61,608 nt of DNA from an uncultured Clostridia bacterium (GCA_944390965.1 CALXRW010000006.1:1-61608), one strand, 5' to 3'; positions 18,963 through 30,111 are shown, counted from the stretch's first letter. The notes: generated by a model from the sequence alone, not told the origin. Translations and numbers: made by a program.

Positions 18963-19181
18963 TTATTTTGCTCTCCAAGTAATTCTTCCTCTTGTTAAAT
19001 CATATGGTGAGAGTTCTACTTTTACCTTATCCCCTGGTAGAATTTTAATATAGTTCATTCTAAGTTTTCCAGAGATATGTGCTAATATTTGATGTCCATT
19101 TTCAAGTTCTACTTTAAAATTTGTATTTGGTAAAGTCTCTACCACTGTTCCCTCTACTTCAATTACATCTTCTTTTGCCAA
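18963..19181 (-). CDS. infA: Translation initiation factor IF-1
   Basis: 72-residue OB-fold protein that binds the ribosomal A site during initiation. [19 protein letters not shown] and the C-terminal [13 protein letters not shown] are diagnostic. Confidence 0.98.
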   Translation of the reverse strand: MAKEDVIEVEGTVVETLPNTNFKVELENGHQILAHISGKLRMNYIKILPGDKVKVELSPYDLTRGRITWRAK

Positions 19182-19251
19182 ATTTTCTCACCTCATTTTA
19201 CAATTACACCTTTATTTTTATTTTCATAAGCTTATCTATTATATAATGTTT

Positions 19252-20022
19252 TTATAGAATTGTCAATATTTCTGGCTCTTTTTCTGTAATTAAAATCGTA
19301 TTTTCATAGTGTGCAGACATGCTTCCATCTTTGGTAATAATAGTCCACCCATCTTCTAATTCTAAAATGTCATGTTTCCCCTGTATTACCATCGGTTCTA
19401 CTGCTAATGTCATTCCTGGTTCTAATCGAATTCCTCTACCTGCTTTTCCGTCATTTGGTACTCCTGGGTCTTCATGCATTTGTCTACCAATCCCATGTCC
19501 TTGGAACTCTTGTACAACAGAAAATCCATTAGCATATACATATTCCCCTATGGCATGTGAAATATCTCCTACTCTGTTGCCAGGTTTTGCATATTGAATT
19601 CCTTCAAAAAAAGCCTGTTTTGTTACTTTTATTAATTTTTCTATTTCTTTTGAAACTTTTCCTACTACAAAAGTTCTGGCGGCATCTCCGTGGAATCCAT
19701 TTTTAAAGGCAACAGTATCTACACTTACAATATCTCCTTCTTTTATAATTCTTTGTTTAGAAGGAATTCCATGGATAACTTCATCATTGATAGAAATACA
19801 AGTTGCAGCAGGAAAAGGAGGAATCCCTTTAATTCCTACATCATATCCTTTTTGTGCCGGAATCGCTCCTAATTCTCTCATCTTAATTTCTGCTATTTTA
19901 TCAAGTTCAGCAGTTGACATGCCAGGTCTAATTCTTTCTTCTAGCTCTTTATATACAAGAGCAACTACTCTACAAGCTTCTTTCATACATTCAATTTCTT
20001 TTGCTGATTTAATTGTAACCAA
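19252..20022 (-). CDS. map: Type I methionine aminopeptidase
   Basis: 256 residues; removes the initiator methionine from nascent proteins. The metal ligands are visible in VDTVAFKNGFHGDAAR (two Asp), QGHGIGRQMHEDPG (His), VEPMV (Glu) and YENTILIT (Glu). No N-terminal zinc extension. It follows adk with an 18-base gap. Confidence 0.97.
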   Translation of the reverse strand: MVTIKSAKEIECMKEACRVVALVYKELEERIRPGMSTAELDKIAEIKMRELGAIPAQKGYDVGIKGIPPFPAATCISINDEVIHGIPSKQRIIKEGDIVSVDTVAFKNGFHGDAARTFVVGKVSKEIEKLIKVTKQAFFEGIQYAKPGNRVGDISHAIGEYVYANGFSVVQEFQGHGIGRQMHEDPGVPNDGKAGRGIRLEPGMTLAVEPMVIQGKHDILELEDGWTIITKDGSMSAHYENTILITEKEPEILTIL

Positions 20023-20040
20023 TTTTTCTCCTTCTTTCCT

Positions 20041-20706
20041 TTATTTTACCTTTAAATATTCTTCTACTTCTTTTGCAATATCTTGTGATGTATTTTCTGA
20101 ATGAATATTTACTTTTACCGTATATAATATATCTTTATTTTTATAAAATTCAATTAGATTCTCTGAAATAGAATGATATGTTTTTAAACGGTTTCTGATT
20201 GTTTCCTCATTATCGTCTTCTCTGATAATAAGTTTTGTTCCACATTTATCGCAGATACCTTCCACCCTTGGAGGTTTAAATTCTGTATTATAAATTTCCC
20301 TACATTCTGGATTTGGACAAGTTCTTCTTTTCGTTATTCTGTCAATAATATCTTCATCAGATAAACTTAAATTAACAGCAATATTCACTTTTTTCTCTTG
20401 TTCTTGTAATAGTTTGTCTAATTCTCTAGCTTGTTTTGTTGTCCTTGGATATCCATCCAAAATAACTCCTTTTTCTACATCAGGTTCTTTTAATCTTCTT
20501 TCAAGCAGTTGGATTGCTAATTCATCTGGAACTAAAACCCCTTTTTGAATATAGTTTTCTATTTCTTTCCCTAATTCATTTTGTTTTTTTACATAGCTTC
20601 TAAAAATCTCTCCACTTGAAATATGTACAATTCCTAGTGCCTTTGATAATAATTTTCCAACGGTTCCTTTCCCTGTTCCAGGTGCACCTAACATAATAAT
20701 GATCAT
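20041..20706 (-). CDS. adk: Adenylate kinase
   Basis: Interconverts AMP, ADP and ATP. The ATG at 20706 is chosen because AGGAGG precedes it and the protein then starts MIIIMLGAPGTGKGT. A longer frame from 20787 would translate repeat R1 and is unlikely. About 221 residues, with the P-loop GAPGTGKGT, the LID zinc site CPNPEC...CDKCG and the DGYPRT motif. Confidence 0.96.
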   Translation of the reverse strand: MIIIMLGAPGTGKGTVGKLLSKALGIVHISSGEIFRSYVKKQNELGKEIENYIQKGVLVPDELAIQLLERRLKEPDVEKGVILDGYPRTTKQARELDKLLQEQEKKVNIAVNLSLSDEDIIDRITKRRTCPNPECREIYNTEFKPPRVEGICDKCGTKLIIREDDNEETIRNRLKTYHSISENLIEFYKNKDILYTVKVNIHSENTSQDIAKEVEEYLKVK

Positions 20707-20724
20707 TTTTTTCCTCCTTTTCAT

Positions 20725-20800
20725 TTGCTTTGATAATTTCTTCGAAGAACGGGCGATTAAAATCGCCCCTACATTTTCATAAATCAATTTGCACTATCTT
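20725..20800. repeat. Repeat family R1, copy 3
   Basis: Carries TTCTTCGAAGAACGGGCG and the palindrome GGGCGATTAAAATCGCCC. It lies between secY and adk, inside the ribosomal operon, and would be transcribed as a hairpin just upstream of the adk ribosome site. Confidence 0.85.
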
Positions 20801-20886
20801 TTTGTTTTATAATATTTTCTTTATTGTAATATCATTTTCTAAATCATGATATATCATAACTTAAAAAATGATATTCTAGCAGAATT

Positions 20887-20914
20887 GGAATTTGGTAATT
20901 AATTACCAAATTCC
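20887..20914. repeat. Perfect 28-bp palindrome
   Basis: GGAATTTGGTAATT followed directly by its reverse complement, just past the secY stop. It may form a stem in the secY-adk mRNA or be a protein-binding site. Confidence 0.65.
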
Positions 20915-20933
20915 AAATTCTAAGTTCCTAATT

Positions 20934-22286
20934 TTATTCTAAGAATCCTTTATAATGTCTCATAACTAATTGTGATTCTAATTGCTGAATCGTTTCTAGT
21001 GCTACACCTACCACAATCAAAATAGAAGTACCTCCAAAGGCAATATTTAATGTGGTAAATCTCATTAGCATTGGTAAAATTGCAATAATACTTAAGAAAA
21101 TTCCACCAAATAAAGTTAATTTTGATAAAATTCCAGAAATATAATCTGTTGTAGGTTTTCCAGCTCTGATTCCTGGTATAAATCCTCCATTTTTCTTAAT
21201 ATTATTAGATACTTCTGCTGGGTTGAAAGTTGCATAGGTATAAAAATATGTAAACCCAACAATTAGCAACAAATAAACGATTGCATTTGCAATTGTGTAA
21301 CCAATTGGCAAAGTACTTGTTACACCATCTGCTGTTGTAATGGTTGTAGATGAGGTAGCAATCGAAAATTTATATAATACAGCCCAAAAACCTGAAGCAC
21401 TTGCTATATCATGATTAAATATTTGAATAATCATAGCAGGAAATGTCATAAATGAGGATGCGAAAATAACTGGTATTACACCTGCCATTGCTAGTTTTAG
21501 TGGAATATGGGTATTTTGTCCTCCATACATTTTTCTTCCAACTACTTTTTTAGCATATTGTACAGGTATTCTTCTTTCTGCTTGTTGTACAAATACAACA
21601 CCAGCTACTAATATAATAGCCCCTGCAATAATTGCTAATGCTGTAATTAGACCTGTTGTACTAAATGCTCCTGTTCCCATAATCATATTGTAAACAGCTA
21701 ATACTGCATTTGGTAAACTAGATATAATTCCTATAAAGATAATAATAGAAATTCCATTTCCAATTCCTTTATTAGTAATCTGTTCTCCTAACCACATTAA
21801 AATAGCTGTACCTGTTACAAGAGATAGTACTACTAAAAATCCGGTTAAAAATCCTGGATTAATAAAAATTCCTGAAGCTTGATAAGAAATATAAATACCA
21901 GTTCCTTCTATAATAGCAAGAACAATTGTTAATATTTTTGTATATCGATTAATTTTTGCTTTTCCTTCTTCTCCTCCTTCTTTCATTAACCTTTCTAAGG
22001 CAGGTATTACCATACCTAATAATTGGATAACGATAGAAGCTGTGATATAAGGGCTAATTGTCATCGCAAAAATAGAAAACCTAGAAAAAGCTCCTCCAGA
22101 AATTATATCAATTAATCCTGTTAAACTTCCAGATGCTGATTGCATTGTTTCACTTAATGTAATAGCATCAACCCCTGGAACTGTAATAAAACATCCAAAT
22201 CTAAATATTATAATCAATACTAGGGTGTAAAGTAATTTTTTTCTTACATCTGGTGTTTTTAAAGCGTTTGCTATTGTTTTAAACAA
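20934..22286 (-). CDS. secY: Preprotein translocase subunit SecY
   Basis: 450-residue channel of the Sec translocon, with ten predicted membrane segments. Signatures: [12 protein letters not shown] (segment 1), [22 protein letters not shown] (plug and segment 2), [20 protein letters not shown] and [18 protein letters not shown]. The start overlaps the end of rplO by eight bases. Length is slightly above the usual ~430. Confidence 0.97.
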   Translation of the reverse strand: MFKTIANALKTPDVRKKLLYTLVLIIIFRFGCFITVPGVDAITLSETMQSASGSLTGLIDIISGGAFSRFSIFAMTISPYITASIVIQLLGMVIPALERLMKEGGEEGKAKINRYTKILTIVLAIIEGTGIYISYQASGIFINPGFLTGFLVVLSLVTGTAILMWLGEQITNKGIGNGISIIIFIGIISSLPNAVLAVYNMIMGTGAFSTTGLITALAIIAGAIILVAGVVFVQQAERRIPVQYAKKVVGRKMYGGQNTHIPLKLAMAGVIPVIFASSFMTFPAMIIQIFNHDIASASGFWAVLYKFSIATSSTTITTADGVTSTLPIGYTIANAIVYLLLIVGFTYFYTYATFNPAEVSNNIKKNGGFIPGIRAGKPTTDYISGILSKLTLFGGIFLSIIAILPMLMRFTTLNIAFGGTSILIVVGVALETIQQLESQLVMRHYKGFLE

Positions 22287-22722
22287 CTTTTACCACCTCA
22301 ACTTTTCCGCCTAATTTTTCGATTTCTTCTTTTGCTTTTGCTGTTACTCTTATTGCTTTTACATTTACTTTCTTTTCTAATTTTCCTGTTGCAATTACTA
22401 CGATTCCATCATTTTCTTTACGAATAATTCCATCTTTAATTAAACTTTCAGCTGTAACTTCATCTGTTGTTGCTTTATTTAGCATTTTTAAAGTTACTTC
22501 TGTATAATTCTTGCTATGGATATTTGTAAATCCTCTTTTTGGTAATCTTCTATATAATGGTGTTTGACCACCTTCAAATCCACGTCTTACTCCACCGCCG
22601 CTTCTAGCTTTTTGTCCTTTATGTCCTCTTCCAGATGTTTTTCCAAGACCAGAACCAATTCCGCGACCTACTCTTTTCTTTTCTATTTTTCTTTCACTTG
22701 GTTTTAAATTACCTAATTCCAT
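22279..22722 (-). CDS. rplO: 50S ribosomal protein L15
   Basis: 147 residues; [20 protein letters not shown] followed by [20 protein letters not shown] is the canonical glycine-rich N-terminus. It directly follows rpsE with a 37-base gap, so rpmD (L30), normally between them, is absent. Confidence 0.97.
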   Translation of the reverse strand: MELGNLKPSERKIEKKRVGRGIGSGLGKTSGRGHKGQKARSGGGVRRGFEGGQTPLYRRLPKRGFTNIHSKNYTEVTLKMLNKATTDEVTAESLIKDGIIRKENDGIVVIATGKLEKKVNVKAIRVTAKAKEEIEKLGGKVEVVKVV

Positions 22723-22759
22723 GTGTTACACCTCCCTTTTTTATTCTGTCTTATGAATT

Positions 22760-23248
22760 TTAAACGATATCTTCTACTTTCTTTCCTCTTCTTCTTGCTA
22801 CTTCTTCAACAGTCTTCATACTTTGTAAAGCATTTAGTGTTGCATAAACTACGTTTCTTGGATTGTTTGTTCCAATTACTTTTGTTTTAATATCTCTATA
22901 ACCCGCTAATTCTAAAACTGGTCTAACACTTCCACCAGCAATAATTCCACTACCTTCTGGAGCAGGTTTCAAAAGTACTTTTGCAGAACCAAATTCACCA
23001 ACATATTCATGTGGAATGGTTGTTCCTACTACTGGAACTTCTAATAAATTCTTTTTAGCTTCCCCAATCGCTTTTTTAATAGCATCTGGAACTTCTGAAG
23101 CTTTACCGTTTCCAATTCCAACATGTCCTTGACCATCTCCTACAATTACGACAGCACTAAAACGGAAAGTTCTACCACCTTTTACTACTTTCGCAACTCT
23201 ATTAATAGCCACAACCTTTTCCTTTAATTCAACTGCTTGTTCTTCCAT
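22760..23248 (-). CDS. rpsE: 30S ribosomal protein S5
   Basis: 162 residues with the double-stranded RNA-binding fold: [20 protein letters not shown] and [15 protein letters not shown]. Involved in decoding fidelity. Standard spc operon position, upstream of rplO. Confidence 0.98.
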   Translation of the reverse strand: MEEQAVELKEKVVAINRVAKVVKGGRTFRFSAVVIVGDGQGHVGIGNGKASEVPDAIKKAIGEAKKNLLEVPVVGTTIPHEYVGEFGSAKVLLKPAPEGSGIIAGGSVRPVLELAGYRDIKTKVIGTNNPRNVVYATLNALQSMKTVEEVARRRGKKVEDIV

Positions 23249-23278
23249 GAAATCTATTTTCCTCCTTTTTACCGTTTT

Positions 23279-23638
23279 TTAAAATTTTAGTCCAGCTTCT
23301 CTAGCTGCTTCCGCAATTTCTTTTACTACGCCATGATAAATATATCCGCCTCTATCAAAAACAACTGTATCAATTTTTTTCTCCTTTGCTTTTTTTGCAA
23401 TAAGAGTACCCAATTCTTTAGCAGCTTCTTTGTTAGCATGTTTTGTTTTTACTTCTTTATCAAGAGTAGATGCACTAACTAATGTTTTTTGAGCAACATC
23501 ATCTATTACTTGTACATACAAATTGGTATTACTTCTATAAACACATAATCTAGGACATTCTGCTGTTCCACTAATTTTAGTTCTTACTCTTTTATGTCTT
23601 CTTACTCTTTCTGCTTTTCTGTCAATCTTTGTTATCAT
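23279..23638 (-). CDS. rplR: 50S ribosomal protein L18
   Basis: 119 residues; the 5S rRNA-binding protein. [20 protein letters not shown] and the C-terminal [20 protein letters not shown] are canonical. Confidence 0.98.
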   Translation of the reverse strand: MITKIDRKAERVRRHKRVRTKISGTAECPRLCVYRSNTNLYVQVIDDVAQKTLVSASTLDKEVKTKHANKEAAKELGTLIAKKAKEKKIDTVVFDRGGYIYHGVVKEIAEAAREAGLKF

Positions 23639-23679
23639 GATTTTCTCCTTTCTTTTTTTGGATTTTAGTTGTTTATCTT

Positions 23680-24219
23680 CTATTTTTTACCTGTTTTTCC
23701 TTCTTTACGTCTAATATGCTCTTCTGCATATTTAATTCCTTTTCCTCTATATACCTCAGGTGGTCTCTTTGTTCTAATAACAGCTGCTGTTTGACCTACT
23801 AATTCTTTGTCAATTCCCTTTACAATAATTTGGTTAGGATTTGGCACTTCAAAGGTAATTCCTGCTGGTTCTTCCATTTCAACTGGATGAGAATATCCTA
23901 CATTAAGTACTAATGTTTTTCCTTTCTTAGATGCTCTATAACCTACTCCATTTACTTCTAGACTTCTTGTATATTCTGCTGTTACACCATGAATCATATT
24001 AGAAATTAATGTTCTCGTTAATCCATGTAAACTTCTATTAAATGGTTCATCATTTGGTCTTTCAACAGTAATCACATTATTGTCCATTTTTACCAATATA
24101 TTTTTGTGAAATTCTCTTTCTAATGTTCCTTTTGGTCCTTTTACTGTAATTTTATGATCTTGAATGTTTACTTCAACTCCTTCTGGAACAGTAATTGGCT
24201 TATTTCCTATTCTAGACAT
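23680..24219 (-). CDS. rplF: 50S ribosomal protein L6
   Basis: 179 residues with two L6 repeats. [17 protein letters not shown] and the C-terminal [21 protein letters not shown] are diagnostic. Binds near the sarcin-ricin loop. Confidence 0.98.
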   Translation of the reverse strand: MSRIGNKPITVPEGVEVNIQDHKITVKGPKGTLEREFHKNILVKMDNNVITVERPNDEPFNRSLHGLTRTLISNMIHGVTAEYTRSLEVNGVGYRASKKGKTLVLNVGYSHPVEMEEPAGITFEVPNPNQIIVKGIDKELVGQTAAVIRTKRPPEVYRGKGIKYAEEHIRRKEGKTGKK

Positions 24220-24251
24220 TTTTCTTCTCCTTTCTAGCTTCTTACATTATT

Positions 24252-24650
24252 TTACCAAACATAAGCAAGAACTTCTCCTCCAACATTTTCTTGTCTTGCT
24301 TGTTTATCTGTCATAATTCCTTTTGGAGTTGAAATCAAAGCGATTCCTAATCCATTTAGAACTCTTGGTAATTCTTCTTTTGAAGCATATATTCTTAATC
24401 CTGGTTTACTAATTCTTTTTAATCCAGAAATTATTTTTGTTCCTTTTTCATCATATTTTAATGCAATTCTAATCATTCCCTGTGCATCATCTTTAATCTC
24501 TTCATATGATTTAATATAACCTTCATTTAATAAAATTTCTGCTATTGCTAACTTCATTTTTGAAGATGGAACATCTACTGTTTTGAATTTTTGACTATTT
24601 GCATTTCTAATTCTTGTTAACATATCTGCTATTGGATCAGTTGTATTCAT
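24252..24650 (-). CDS. rpsH: 30S ribosomal protein S8
   Basis: 132 residues; [19 protein letters not shown] and the C-terminal GGEVLAYVW are canonical. In E. coli S8 represses the spc operon; no equivalent site is evident here. Confidence 0.98.
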   Translation of the reverse strand: MNTTDPIADMLTRIRNANSQKFKTVDVPSSKMKLAIAEILLNEGYIKSYEEIKDDAQGMIRIALKYDEKGTKIISGLKRISKPGLRIYASKEELPRVLNGLGIALISTPKGIMTDKQARQENVGGEVLAYVW

Positions 24651-24667
24651 TTACTTACCTCCTTTTT

Positions 24668-24805
24668 TGATAGATGCTAGAAGTTAGATATTAGAAATTA
24701 GAACAATATGTTCTTTTTTATCTTCTTCTTACATCTTATTTCTTTCTTAGAAGTAACAATCAGAGTTTATTTCTAATCTCTAATTTCTAACTTCTAACCT
24801 CTATT
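24668..24805. repeat. Inverted repeat R5 between rpsN and rpsH
   Basis: The left arm (TAGAAGTTAGATATTAGAAA) and right arm (around 24770-24803, CTAATTTCTAACTTCTAACC) are complementary over ~25 bp and enclose about 75 bp. Related AT-rich, TTAGAA-type words occur at 16987-17016. No gene is visible. Confidence 0.65.
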
Positions 24806-24991
24806 TTACCAACTTGCCTTTTTAACTCCAGGAATCTCTCCTTTATGTGCTAATTCTCTAAAGCAAATACGGCATATTCCATATTTTCTTATATAAGCAT
24901 GTGGTCTTCCACAAATTTTACATCTATTATATTCTCTTGTTTTATATTTTTGTGGTTTTTGTTGTTTTGCAATCATTGACTTTTTAGCCAT
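24806..24991 (-). CDS. rpsN: 30S ribosomal protein S14 type Z (zinc-binding)
   Basis: 61 residues with four zinc cysteines ([10 protein letters not shown] and CRICFRELA), the S14Z form. The start is the ATG at 24991 giving [14 protein letters not shown] nine bases upstream is too close to GGAGG to be used. Confidence 0.96.
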   Translation of the reverse strand: MAKKSMIAKQQKPQKYKTREYNRCKICGRPHAYIRKYGICRICFRELAHKGEIPGVKKASW

Positions 24992-25050
24992 ATTTTTCAA
25001 TTTCCTCCTTTATTTAAGGTTAGGAAGAACATTCTTCCTTCTATTCCAAA

Positions 25051-25590
25051 CTAATTTCTAAATGGCATTCCTAGTAATGTAAGCAATTCTTTTGCTTCTT
25101 CATCTGTGTTAGCTGTTGTTACAAATATAATGTCCATTCCTCTTAGTTTGTCGATTTTATCATATTCAATTTCTGGGAAAATTAATTGTTCTTTGATTCC
25201 CATTGTATAATTTCCTCTTCCATCAAATGAGTTTCCAGATACTCCTCTAAAATCTCTTACTCTTGGAAGAGCAACATTAAATAACTTATATGCAAAATCA
25301 TACATTTTTCCAGCTCTTAAAGTGACTTTTACTCCAACATTAGCTCCTTCTCTTAGTTTAAATGCTGCAATTGATTTTTTTGCCTTTGTTACAATTGGTT
25401 TTTGTCCAGTAATTTGCTTTAAATCATTAATAGCATTATCTAGTGCCTTTGGATTGTCTTTTAAATCACCTAGTCCAATGTTAATAACAATCTTTTCAAG
25501 TTTTGGAGCTTGCATTACAGATTTATATCCAAACTTTTTCATTAAAGCTGGTTTTACTTCTTTCTCATATTGTTCTCTTAATTTTTCCAA
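25051..25590 (-). CDS. rplE: 50S ribosomal protein L5
   Basis: 179 residues; 5S rRNA and P-site tRNA contact. [37 protein letters not shown] and the end LLGMPFRN are canonical. Confidence 0.98.
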   Translation of the reverse strand: MEKLREQYEKEVKPALMKKFGYKSVMQAPKLEKIVINIGLGDLKDNPKALDNAINDLKQITGQKPIVTKAKKSIAAFKLREGANVGVKVTLRAGKMYDFAYKLFNVALPRVRDFRGVSGNSFDGRGNYTMGIKEQLIFPEIEYDKIDKLRGMDIIFVTTANTDEEAKELLTLLGMPFRN

Positions 25591-25603
25591 GACTATTCCC
25601 TCC

Positions 25604-25912
25604 TTATTTTATTTTGTTACCGCATTTTTTGCAAACACGTATTTTTTCTCCATTTTCTATTACATAACCTATTCTAACAGGTTTATTGCATTTACTACAT
25701 ACTACATTTACTTTGCTGCTTGGTATGCTACATTCTACAGAAAGAATTCCGCCTTCTTCACCTTGTTTTCTAGGTTTTACATGTTTTTTTCTAATATTTA
25801 CACCTTTTACCACTACTTTTTGTGTTTTAGGTATTACTTCTAAAACTTCTCCTGTTTTTCCTTTATCGTTTCCAGATAAAACTTGAACAGTATCACCTTT
25901 TTTGATTTTCAT
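25604..25912 (-). CDS. rplX: 50S ribosomal protein L24
   Basis: 102 residues with an N-terminal KOW motif ([20 protein letters not shown]). An added C-terminal zinc ribbon, [12 protein letters not shown] and CKKCGNK, is present in many Firmicutes. Assembly initiator of the large subunit. A 143-bp AT-rich spacer (25913-26055) separates it from rplN; I see only short imperfect palindromes there. Confidence 0.97.
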   Translation of the reverse strand: MKIKKGDTVQVLSGNDKGKTGEVLEVIPKTQKVVVKGVNIRKKHVKPRKQGEEGGILSVECSIPSSKVNVVCSKCNKPVRIGYVIENGEKIRVCKKCGNKIK

Positions 25913-26055
25913 TTAGGATTTTCCCTCCTTCTTCTATAATTAACTTTATCATGTTATGTCTTAACCTAAAGATTCATCAGAAATAGTAGATTACTAGGCA
26001 AAATTTAAAAAATATTTTAAATTTTAATGACATAAGATACTGTTTTCATTAGTCA

Positions 26056-26424
26056 CTAAAGTACTTCTGGGGCTAATGATAATATCTTCATATAATCCTT
26101 ATCTCTTAATTCTCTTGCGATTGGCCCAAATATACGTGTACCTCTAGGGTTTCCATCGTCACGTATAATAACTGCTGCATTTTCATCAAATCTAATATAA
26201 GAACCGTCTGGTCTTTTAGTATTTCTTTTTGTTCTTACGACAACTGCTTTTACAACATCACCTTTTTTTACAACTCCACCAGGTGTTGCTGTTTTTACAG
26301 AAGCGATGATTACATCTCCTATTTTAGCTGTTTTTCTATGAGAGCCACCTAAACATCTGATACACATAATTTCTTTTGCTCCCGTATTATCAGCTACTTT
26401 TAGTATTGTTTGTTGTTGAACCAT
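26056..26424 (-). CDS. rplN: 50S ribosomal protein L14
   Basis: 122 residues; [20 protein letters not shown] and [15 protein letters not shown] are diagnostic. Forms the bridge to 16S rRNA. Confidence 0.98.
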   Translation of the reverse strand: MVQQQTILKVADNTGAKEIMCIRCLGGSHRKTAKIGDVIIASVKTATPGGVVKKGDVVKAVVVRTKRNTKRPDGSYIRFDENAAVIIRDDGNPRGTRIFGPIARELRDKDYMKILSLAPEVL

Positions 26425-26452
26425 AATTTTTCTCCTTTCTTAGGAATTTTTT

Positions 26453-26716
26453 CTATTTTATTTCCGCTTTTTGTACTACTTCTACTAGTCTCCATCTCTT
26501 ATCTCTAGAAAGTGGTCTAGTTTCCATTACTTTTACTTTATCTCCTATTTGGCAAACATTTTCTTCATCATGTGCTTTTAATTTATATGTTCTTTTTACA
26601 ATTTTGCCATATAGAGGATGTCTTACGCTTGTTTCAACTGATACAACGATTGTTTTATCCATTTTATTAGATGTTACTGTACCAATCATTACTTTACGAA
26701 GATTTCTTTCTTCCAT
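26453..26716 (-). CDS. rpsQ: 30S ribosomal protein S17
   Basis: 87 residues with an OB fold; [20 protein letters not shown] and the C-terminal [20 protein letters not shown] are canonical. Confidence 0.98.
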   Translation of the reverse strand: MEERNLRKVMIGTVTSNKMDKTIVVSVETSVRHPLYGKIVKRTYKLKAHDEENVCQIGDKVKVMETRPLSRDKRWRLVEVVQKAEIK

Positions 26717-26752
26717 CTTTTCTTTTCCTCCTTCTTTCAGGTTAAAGGTTTA

Positions 26753-26947
26753 TTATTTTGCTAATTCTCTTTGTCTTAATACTGTATGAATTCTTGCAAT
26801 GTCTTTTTTTACTTCTTTAATTTTCATTGGATTATCCAATCCATTGGTAGCTAGACTGAATCTTAATTTAAACAATTCGCTTTTTAGTTCTTTTAATTCT
26901 TTTTCTAGCTCTGGTGAAGACATTTCTTTTATTTTATTTATCTTCAT
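26753..26947 (-). CDS. rpmC: 50S ribosomal protein L29
   Basis: 64 residues; a two-helix protein near the tunnel exit with [20 protein letters not shown] and the end [13 protein letters not shown]. The start overlaps the end of rplP by 14 bases. Confidence 0.97.
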   Translation of the reverse strand: MKINKIKEMSSPELEKELKELKSELFKLRFSLATNGLDNPMKIKEVKKDIARIHTVLRQRELAK

Positions 26948-27380
26948 CTATACCACCACCTTGTTTACATTCTTCCTTAGATACAAATTTTGTTTTGACA
27001 GGTAGTTTATGCATAGCAAGTCTAAGTGCTTCTTTAGCAGTTTCTTCTGGAATTCCAGCTATTTCAAACATTACTCTTCCTGGTTTTACTGCTGCTACCC
27101 AATATTCTACAGCACCTTTTCCACTTCCCATACGTGTTTCTGCTGGTTTTTTTGTAATTGGTTTGTCTGGAAAAATTTTAATCCAAACTTTACCACCTCT
27201 TCTGATAAAACGTGTCATAGCAATACGAGCTGCTTCAATTTGGTTTGAAGTAATTAACCCTGCTTCTAAAGCTTGTAATCCGTATTCTCCTTCAGAAACA
27301 TAATTTCCTCTTGTTGCTTTTCCTCTATTTCTACCTTTTTGCATCTTTCTATATTTTGTTCTTTTTGGCATTACTGGCAT
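26934..27380 (-). CDS. rplP: 50S ribosomal protein L16
   Basis: 148 residues; [20 protein letters not shown] and [20 protein letters not shown] are canonical for the A-site protein. Start and rpsC stop overlap as TAATG. I keep the first ATG (MPVMPKR) because GGAGG is eight bases away. Confidence 0.97.
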   Translation of the reverse strand: MPVMPKRTKYRKMQKGRNRGKATRGNYVSEGEYGLQALEAGLITSNQIEAARIAMTRFIRRGGKVWIKIFPDKPITKKPAETRMGSGKGAVEYWVAAVKPGRVMFEIAGIPEETAKEALRLAMHKLPVKTKFVSKEECKQGGGIDEDK

Positions 27381-28045
27381 TATTGTTCTCCTCCTTCTGT
27401 TTCTTTTTTATTTTTTTCTGGAAGGATTTCGCCTTTATATATCCAAACTTTCACTCCTATCTTTCCATAGGTTGTGTTTGCTTCAAAAAATCCATAATCA
27501 ATATCTGCTCTTAATGTTTGTAGAGGAATGGTTCCTTCTTTATAGAATTCTGTTCTTGCCATATCTGCTCCACCTAATCTACCAGATACTGATGTTTTGA
27601 TTCCTAAGGCTCCTGCTTTCATTGTTTTTTGCATACATTGTTTCATTGCTCTTCTAAATGAAATTCTTCTTTCTAATTGATTAGCAATATTTTCTGCCAC
27701 TAATTTAGCATCTAAGTCTGGATTTTTCACTTCCATAATCTCTAAATTTACATCTTTATTTATCATTTTTTGTAATTCATTTTTTATTGTATCTACACCA
27801 TTTCCACCTTTTCCAATTACGAGTCCTGGTTTTGCTGTATATACAATTACTTTTACAAATTTAGCAGTTCTTTCAATTTCTATTTTAGAAATTCCACTAG
27901 CTGCTAATTTTTTATTAAGCAATTCACGGATTTTGTAATCTTCTACTAGATAGTCTCCAAAATGTTTTGAATCTGCATACCATTTTGAATCCCAATCTTT
28001 AATGATTCCTACTCTTAGTCCGTGTGGATGCATTTTTTGTCCCAT
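27380..28045 (-). CDS. rpsC: 30S ribosomal protein S3
   Basis: 221 residues; the N-terminal [20 protein letters not shown], the KH motif [15 protein letters not shown], and [17 protein letters not shown]. mRNA entry-site protein. Normal length. Confidence 0.98.
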   Translation of the reverse strand: MGQKMHPHGLRVGIIKDWDSKWYADSKHFGDYLVEDYKIRELLNKKLAASGISKIEIERTAKFVKVIVYTAKPGLVIGKGGNGVDTIKNELQKMINKDVNLEIMEVKNPDLDAKLVAENIANQLERRISFRRAMKQCMQKTMKAGALGIKTSVSGRLGGADMARTEFYKEGTIPLQTLRADIDYGFFEANTTYGKIGVKVWIYKGEILPEKNKKETEGGEQ

Positions 28046-28056
28046 AATTTACCCTC

Positions 28057-28413
28057 CTAATTTCTTTCTCTTAGAACTATTGTAATATGACTAGTTCTTT
28101 TTCTTATTCTTACAGCAGAACCTTTTGCTGCTGGTCTAATTCTCTTTAATGTTGGTCCTTGGTTAGCATAAATCTCTGAAATATATAGTTTTTCTCTTGC
28201 CATATGATGATTATTTTCTGCATTGGCAATAGCTGATTTTAATAATTTTTCTAATATTTCTGAAGATGCTTTTGGTGTATATTTTACGATAGCCAAAGCT
28301 TCATCTGCATTTTTTCCTCTAATTAAATCTGCCACAATTTTTACTTTTCTACTTGATATTCTTGCATGATTTAAGGTTGCTCTAGCCTCTATAATTTCAT
28401 TTTCTTCTGGCAT
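28057..28413 (-). CDS. rplV: 50S ribosomal protein L22
   Basis: 118 residues; [20 protein letters not shown] and the extended hairpin [20 protein letters not shown] that lines the exit tunnel. Eleven bases separate it from rpsC. Confidence 0.98.
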   Translation of the reverse strand: MPEENEIIEARATLNHARISSRKVKIVADLIRGKNADEALAIVKYTPKASSEILEKLLKSAIANAENNHHMAREKLYISEIYANQGPTLKRIRPAAKGSAVRIRKRTSHITIVLRERN

Positions 28414-28461
28414 TTTTATTTCTCCTTTCTTTTACTTGCTAGAAGAGTTCTTGCTCTCCTT

Positions 28462-28550
28462 TTTATTGCATAGGAAAATCGCTAGATTTTTCCGGAGCAA
28501 CAAGTTTAAGTTACCTATCTTTCTGTGCGATTGCGAAGCAATCTGTAAAC
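28462..28550. repeat. Repeat family R2 copy inside the ribosomal operon
   Basis: ATTGCATAGG, GGAGCAACAAG and GTGCGATTGCGAAGCAATC identify it. It fills the rpsS-rplV spacer and includes a GATTGC/GCAATC-type hairpin. The copy lacks the final GTGGCGAAGCCAC hairpin. Confidence 0.85.
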
Positions 28551-28558
28551 CTCATTAT

Positions 28559-28873
28559 TTATTTCACTGTTGATGCTTTTTCTCCGGAATGTCCTTTAAA
28601 AGTTCTTGTTAATGCAAATTCTCCTAATTTATGTCCTATCATTTCTTCTGTAATATAAATAGGAACATGTTTTCTTCCATCATGTACTGCTATTGTGTGT
28701 CCAACCATTTCTGGATAAATGGTAGAAGCTCTTGACCAAGTTTTTAATACTTCTTTTTTACCTGTTTCATTCATAGCTTGAATTCTTTTCATTAATTCTG
28801 GTGCTACAAATGGTGGTTTAATTTCCTTTTTCTTAGCTGGTATTACTTCTTTTTTTGATGATGTTTTTGGCAT
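28559..28873 (-). CDS. rpsS: 30S ribosomal protein S19
   Basis: 104 residues; [20 protein letters not shown], a shorter [15 protein letters not shown] stretch and [16 protein letters not shown]. The N-terminus has about ten extra lysine-rich residues compared with the usual 92-93. Confidence 0.97.
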   Translation of the reverse strand: MPKTSSKKEVIPAKKKEIKPPFVAPELMKRIQAMNETGKKEVLKTWSRASTIYPEMVGHTIAVHDGRKHVPIYITEEMIGHKLGEFALTRTFKGHSGEKASTVK

Positions 28874-28894
28874 TTTATGATTTCTCCTTTCTTA

Positions 28895-29722
28895 TTATTT
28901 TCTTCTCTTTACAATAAACTTATTAGATAGTTTATTTTTCTTTCTCGTCTTATATCCAAGAGCTGGTTTACCCCAAGGAGTAAGTGGTCCTGGATGTCCT
29001 ACTGGTGCTCTACCTTCACCACCACCATGTGGGTGATCTACTGGGTTCATAACAGTACCTCTTACAGTAGGTCTAATTCCCATATGTCTTTTTCTTCCTG
29101 CTTTTCCTAATTTTACATTCTCATGATCTGTATTTCCAATTGTACCAATCGTTGCTCTACATTTAGATTGTACTAATCTCATCTCTCCAGAAGGAAGTCT
29201 AACATGTGAGTATTTTCCTTCTTTTGCCATTAATTGTGCTTCTCCTCCTGCTGTTCTTACTAATTTTCCTCCTTGCCCTGGATTTAATTCAATATTATGA
29301 ATCATAGTACCTACTGGAATATTTTCAATTGGCAAACAGTTGCCTGGTTTAATATCTACATTTGCGCCAGAGATTACTTTATCTCCATCTGTAATTCCAA
29401 TTGGTGCTAAGATATATGCTTTTTCTCCATCTTCATACTGGATTAATGCGATATTGCTTGAACGGTTTGGGTCATACTCAATACCAATAACAGTTGCAAA
29501 CATATCATCCTTTTTACGTTTAAAATCAATAATTCTATATTTTTGTCTTGCTCCACCACCTTGATGTCTTACAGTAATTCTACCATATGAATTTCTACCA
29601 GCTTTTTTCTTTTTTACTGTTATTAAAGATTTTTCTGGTGTCTTTTTTGTAATTTCTTCAAATGTAGAAACTGTCATCCCTCTTCTAGATGGTGTAGTTG
29701 GTTTATAATGTTTAATTCCCAT
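28895..29722 (-). CDS. rplB: 50S ribosomal protein L2
   Basis: 275 residues; [18 protein letters not shown] and the peptidyl-transferase-proximal C-terminus [20 protein letters not shown] (containing the universally conserved histidine). Complete. Confidence 0.98.
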   Translation of the reverse strand: MGIKHYKPTTPSRRGMTVSTFEEITKKTPEKSLITVKKKKAGRNSYGRITVRHQGGGARQKYRIIDFKRKKDDMFATVIGIEYDPNRSSNIALIQYEDGEKAYILAPIGITDGDKVISGANVDIKPGNCLPIENIPVGTMIHNIELNPGQGGKLVRTAGGEAQLMAKEGKYSHVRLPSGEMRLVQSKCRATIGTIGNTDHENVKLGKAGRKRHMGIRPTVRGTVMNPVDHPHGGGEGRAPVGHPGPLTPWGKPALGYKTRKKNKLSNKFIVKRRK

Positions 29723-29818
29723 TTTCTTTCTATCCTTTCTTATTTTAATTTTATTTTCCTAGTTTTAAAACTAGATAATTTCAATTTTTCACTTCTCGTA
29801 TCTCACTTTTCATACAAC

Positions 29819-30111
29819 AGCTAACGAAGTAGTTCGATGTTTAGTATCTTTTTTTCTTTAAACAAATAATAAACGAGAAATACGAGGCAGCCTAGCTAAA
29901 AAACCGGAGGCGTACTTATTTTACGCCTAAGGATTTTTTTTGCGACGGCTAACGAAGTAGTTCGATGTTTAGTATCTTTTTTCTTTAAACAAATAATAAA
30001 CGAGAAATACGAGGCAGCCTAGCTAAAAAACCGGAGGCGTACTTAAGGTACGTCGAGGATTTTTTATGCGACGGCTAACGATGTAGTTCGAAGTTTAGTA
30101 TTTGTTTAAAC
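29819..30111. repeat. 127-bp tandem repeat (2.3 copies) between rplW and rplB
   Basis: Units begin at CTAACGA: 29821, 29949 and 30075 (periods 128 and 126). Each has GTAGTTCGATGTTTAGTATC, AATAATAAACGAGAAATACG, AAAACCGGAGGCGTAC and a GGCGTA-TACGCC-type hairpin, then GATTTTTT. The units are near-identical except around the hairpin loop. The third is cut off after ~36 bp, at the rplW stop, which it supplies. The 383-bp spacer contains no gene and is within the S10 operon. Confidence 0.9.

Noticed and set aside
20707-20787. N-terminal extension of adenylate kinase
   Set aside because: It would translate repeat R1; the internal ATG has AGGAGG and gives the canonical start.
28462-28550. CRISPR-like or tandem spacer structure
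   Set aside because: The copies are dispersed with hairpins, not regularly spaced direct repeats with unique spacers; no cas genes are visible.
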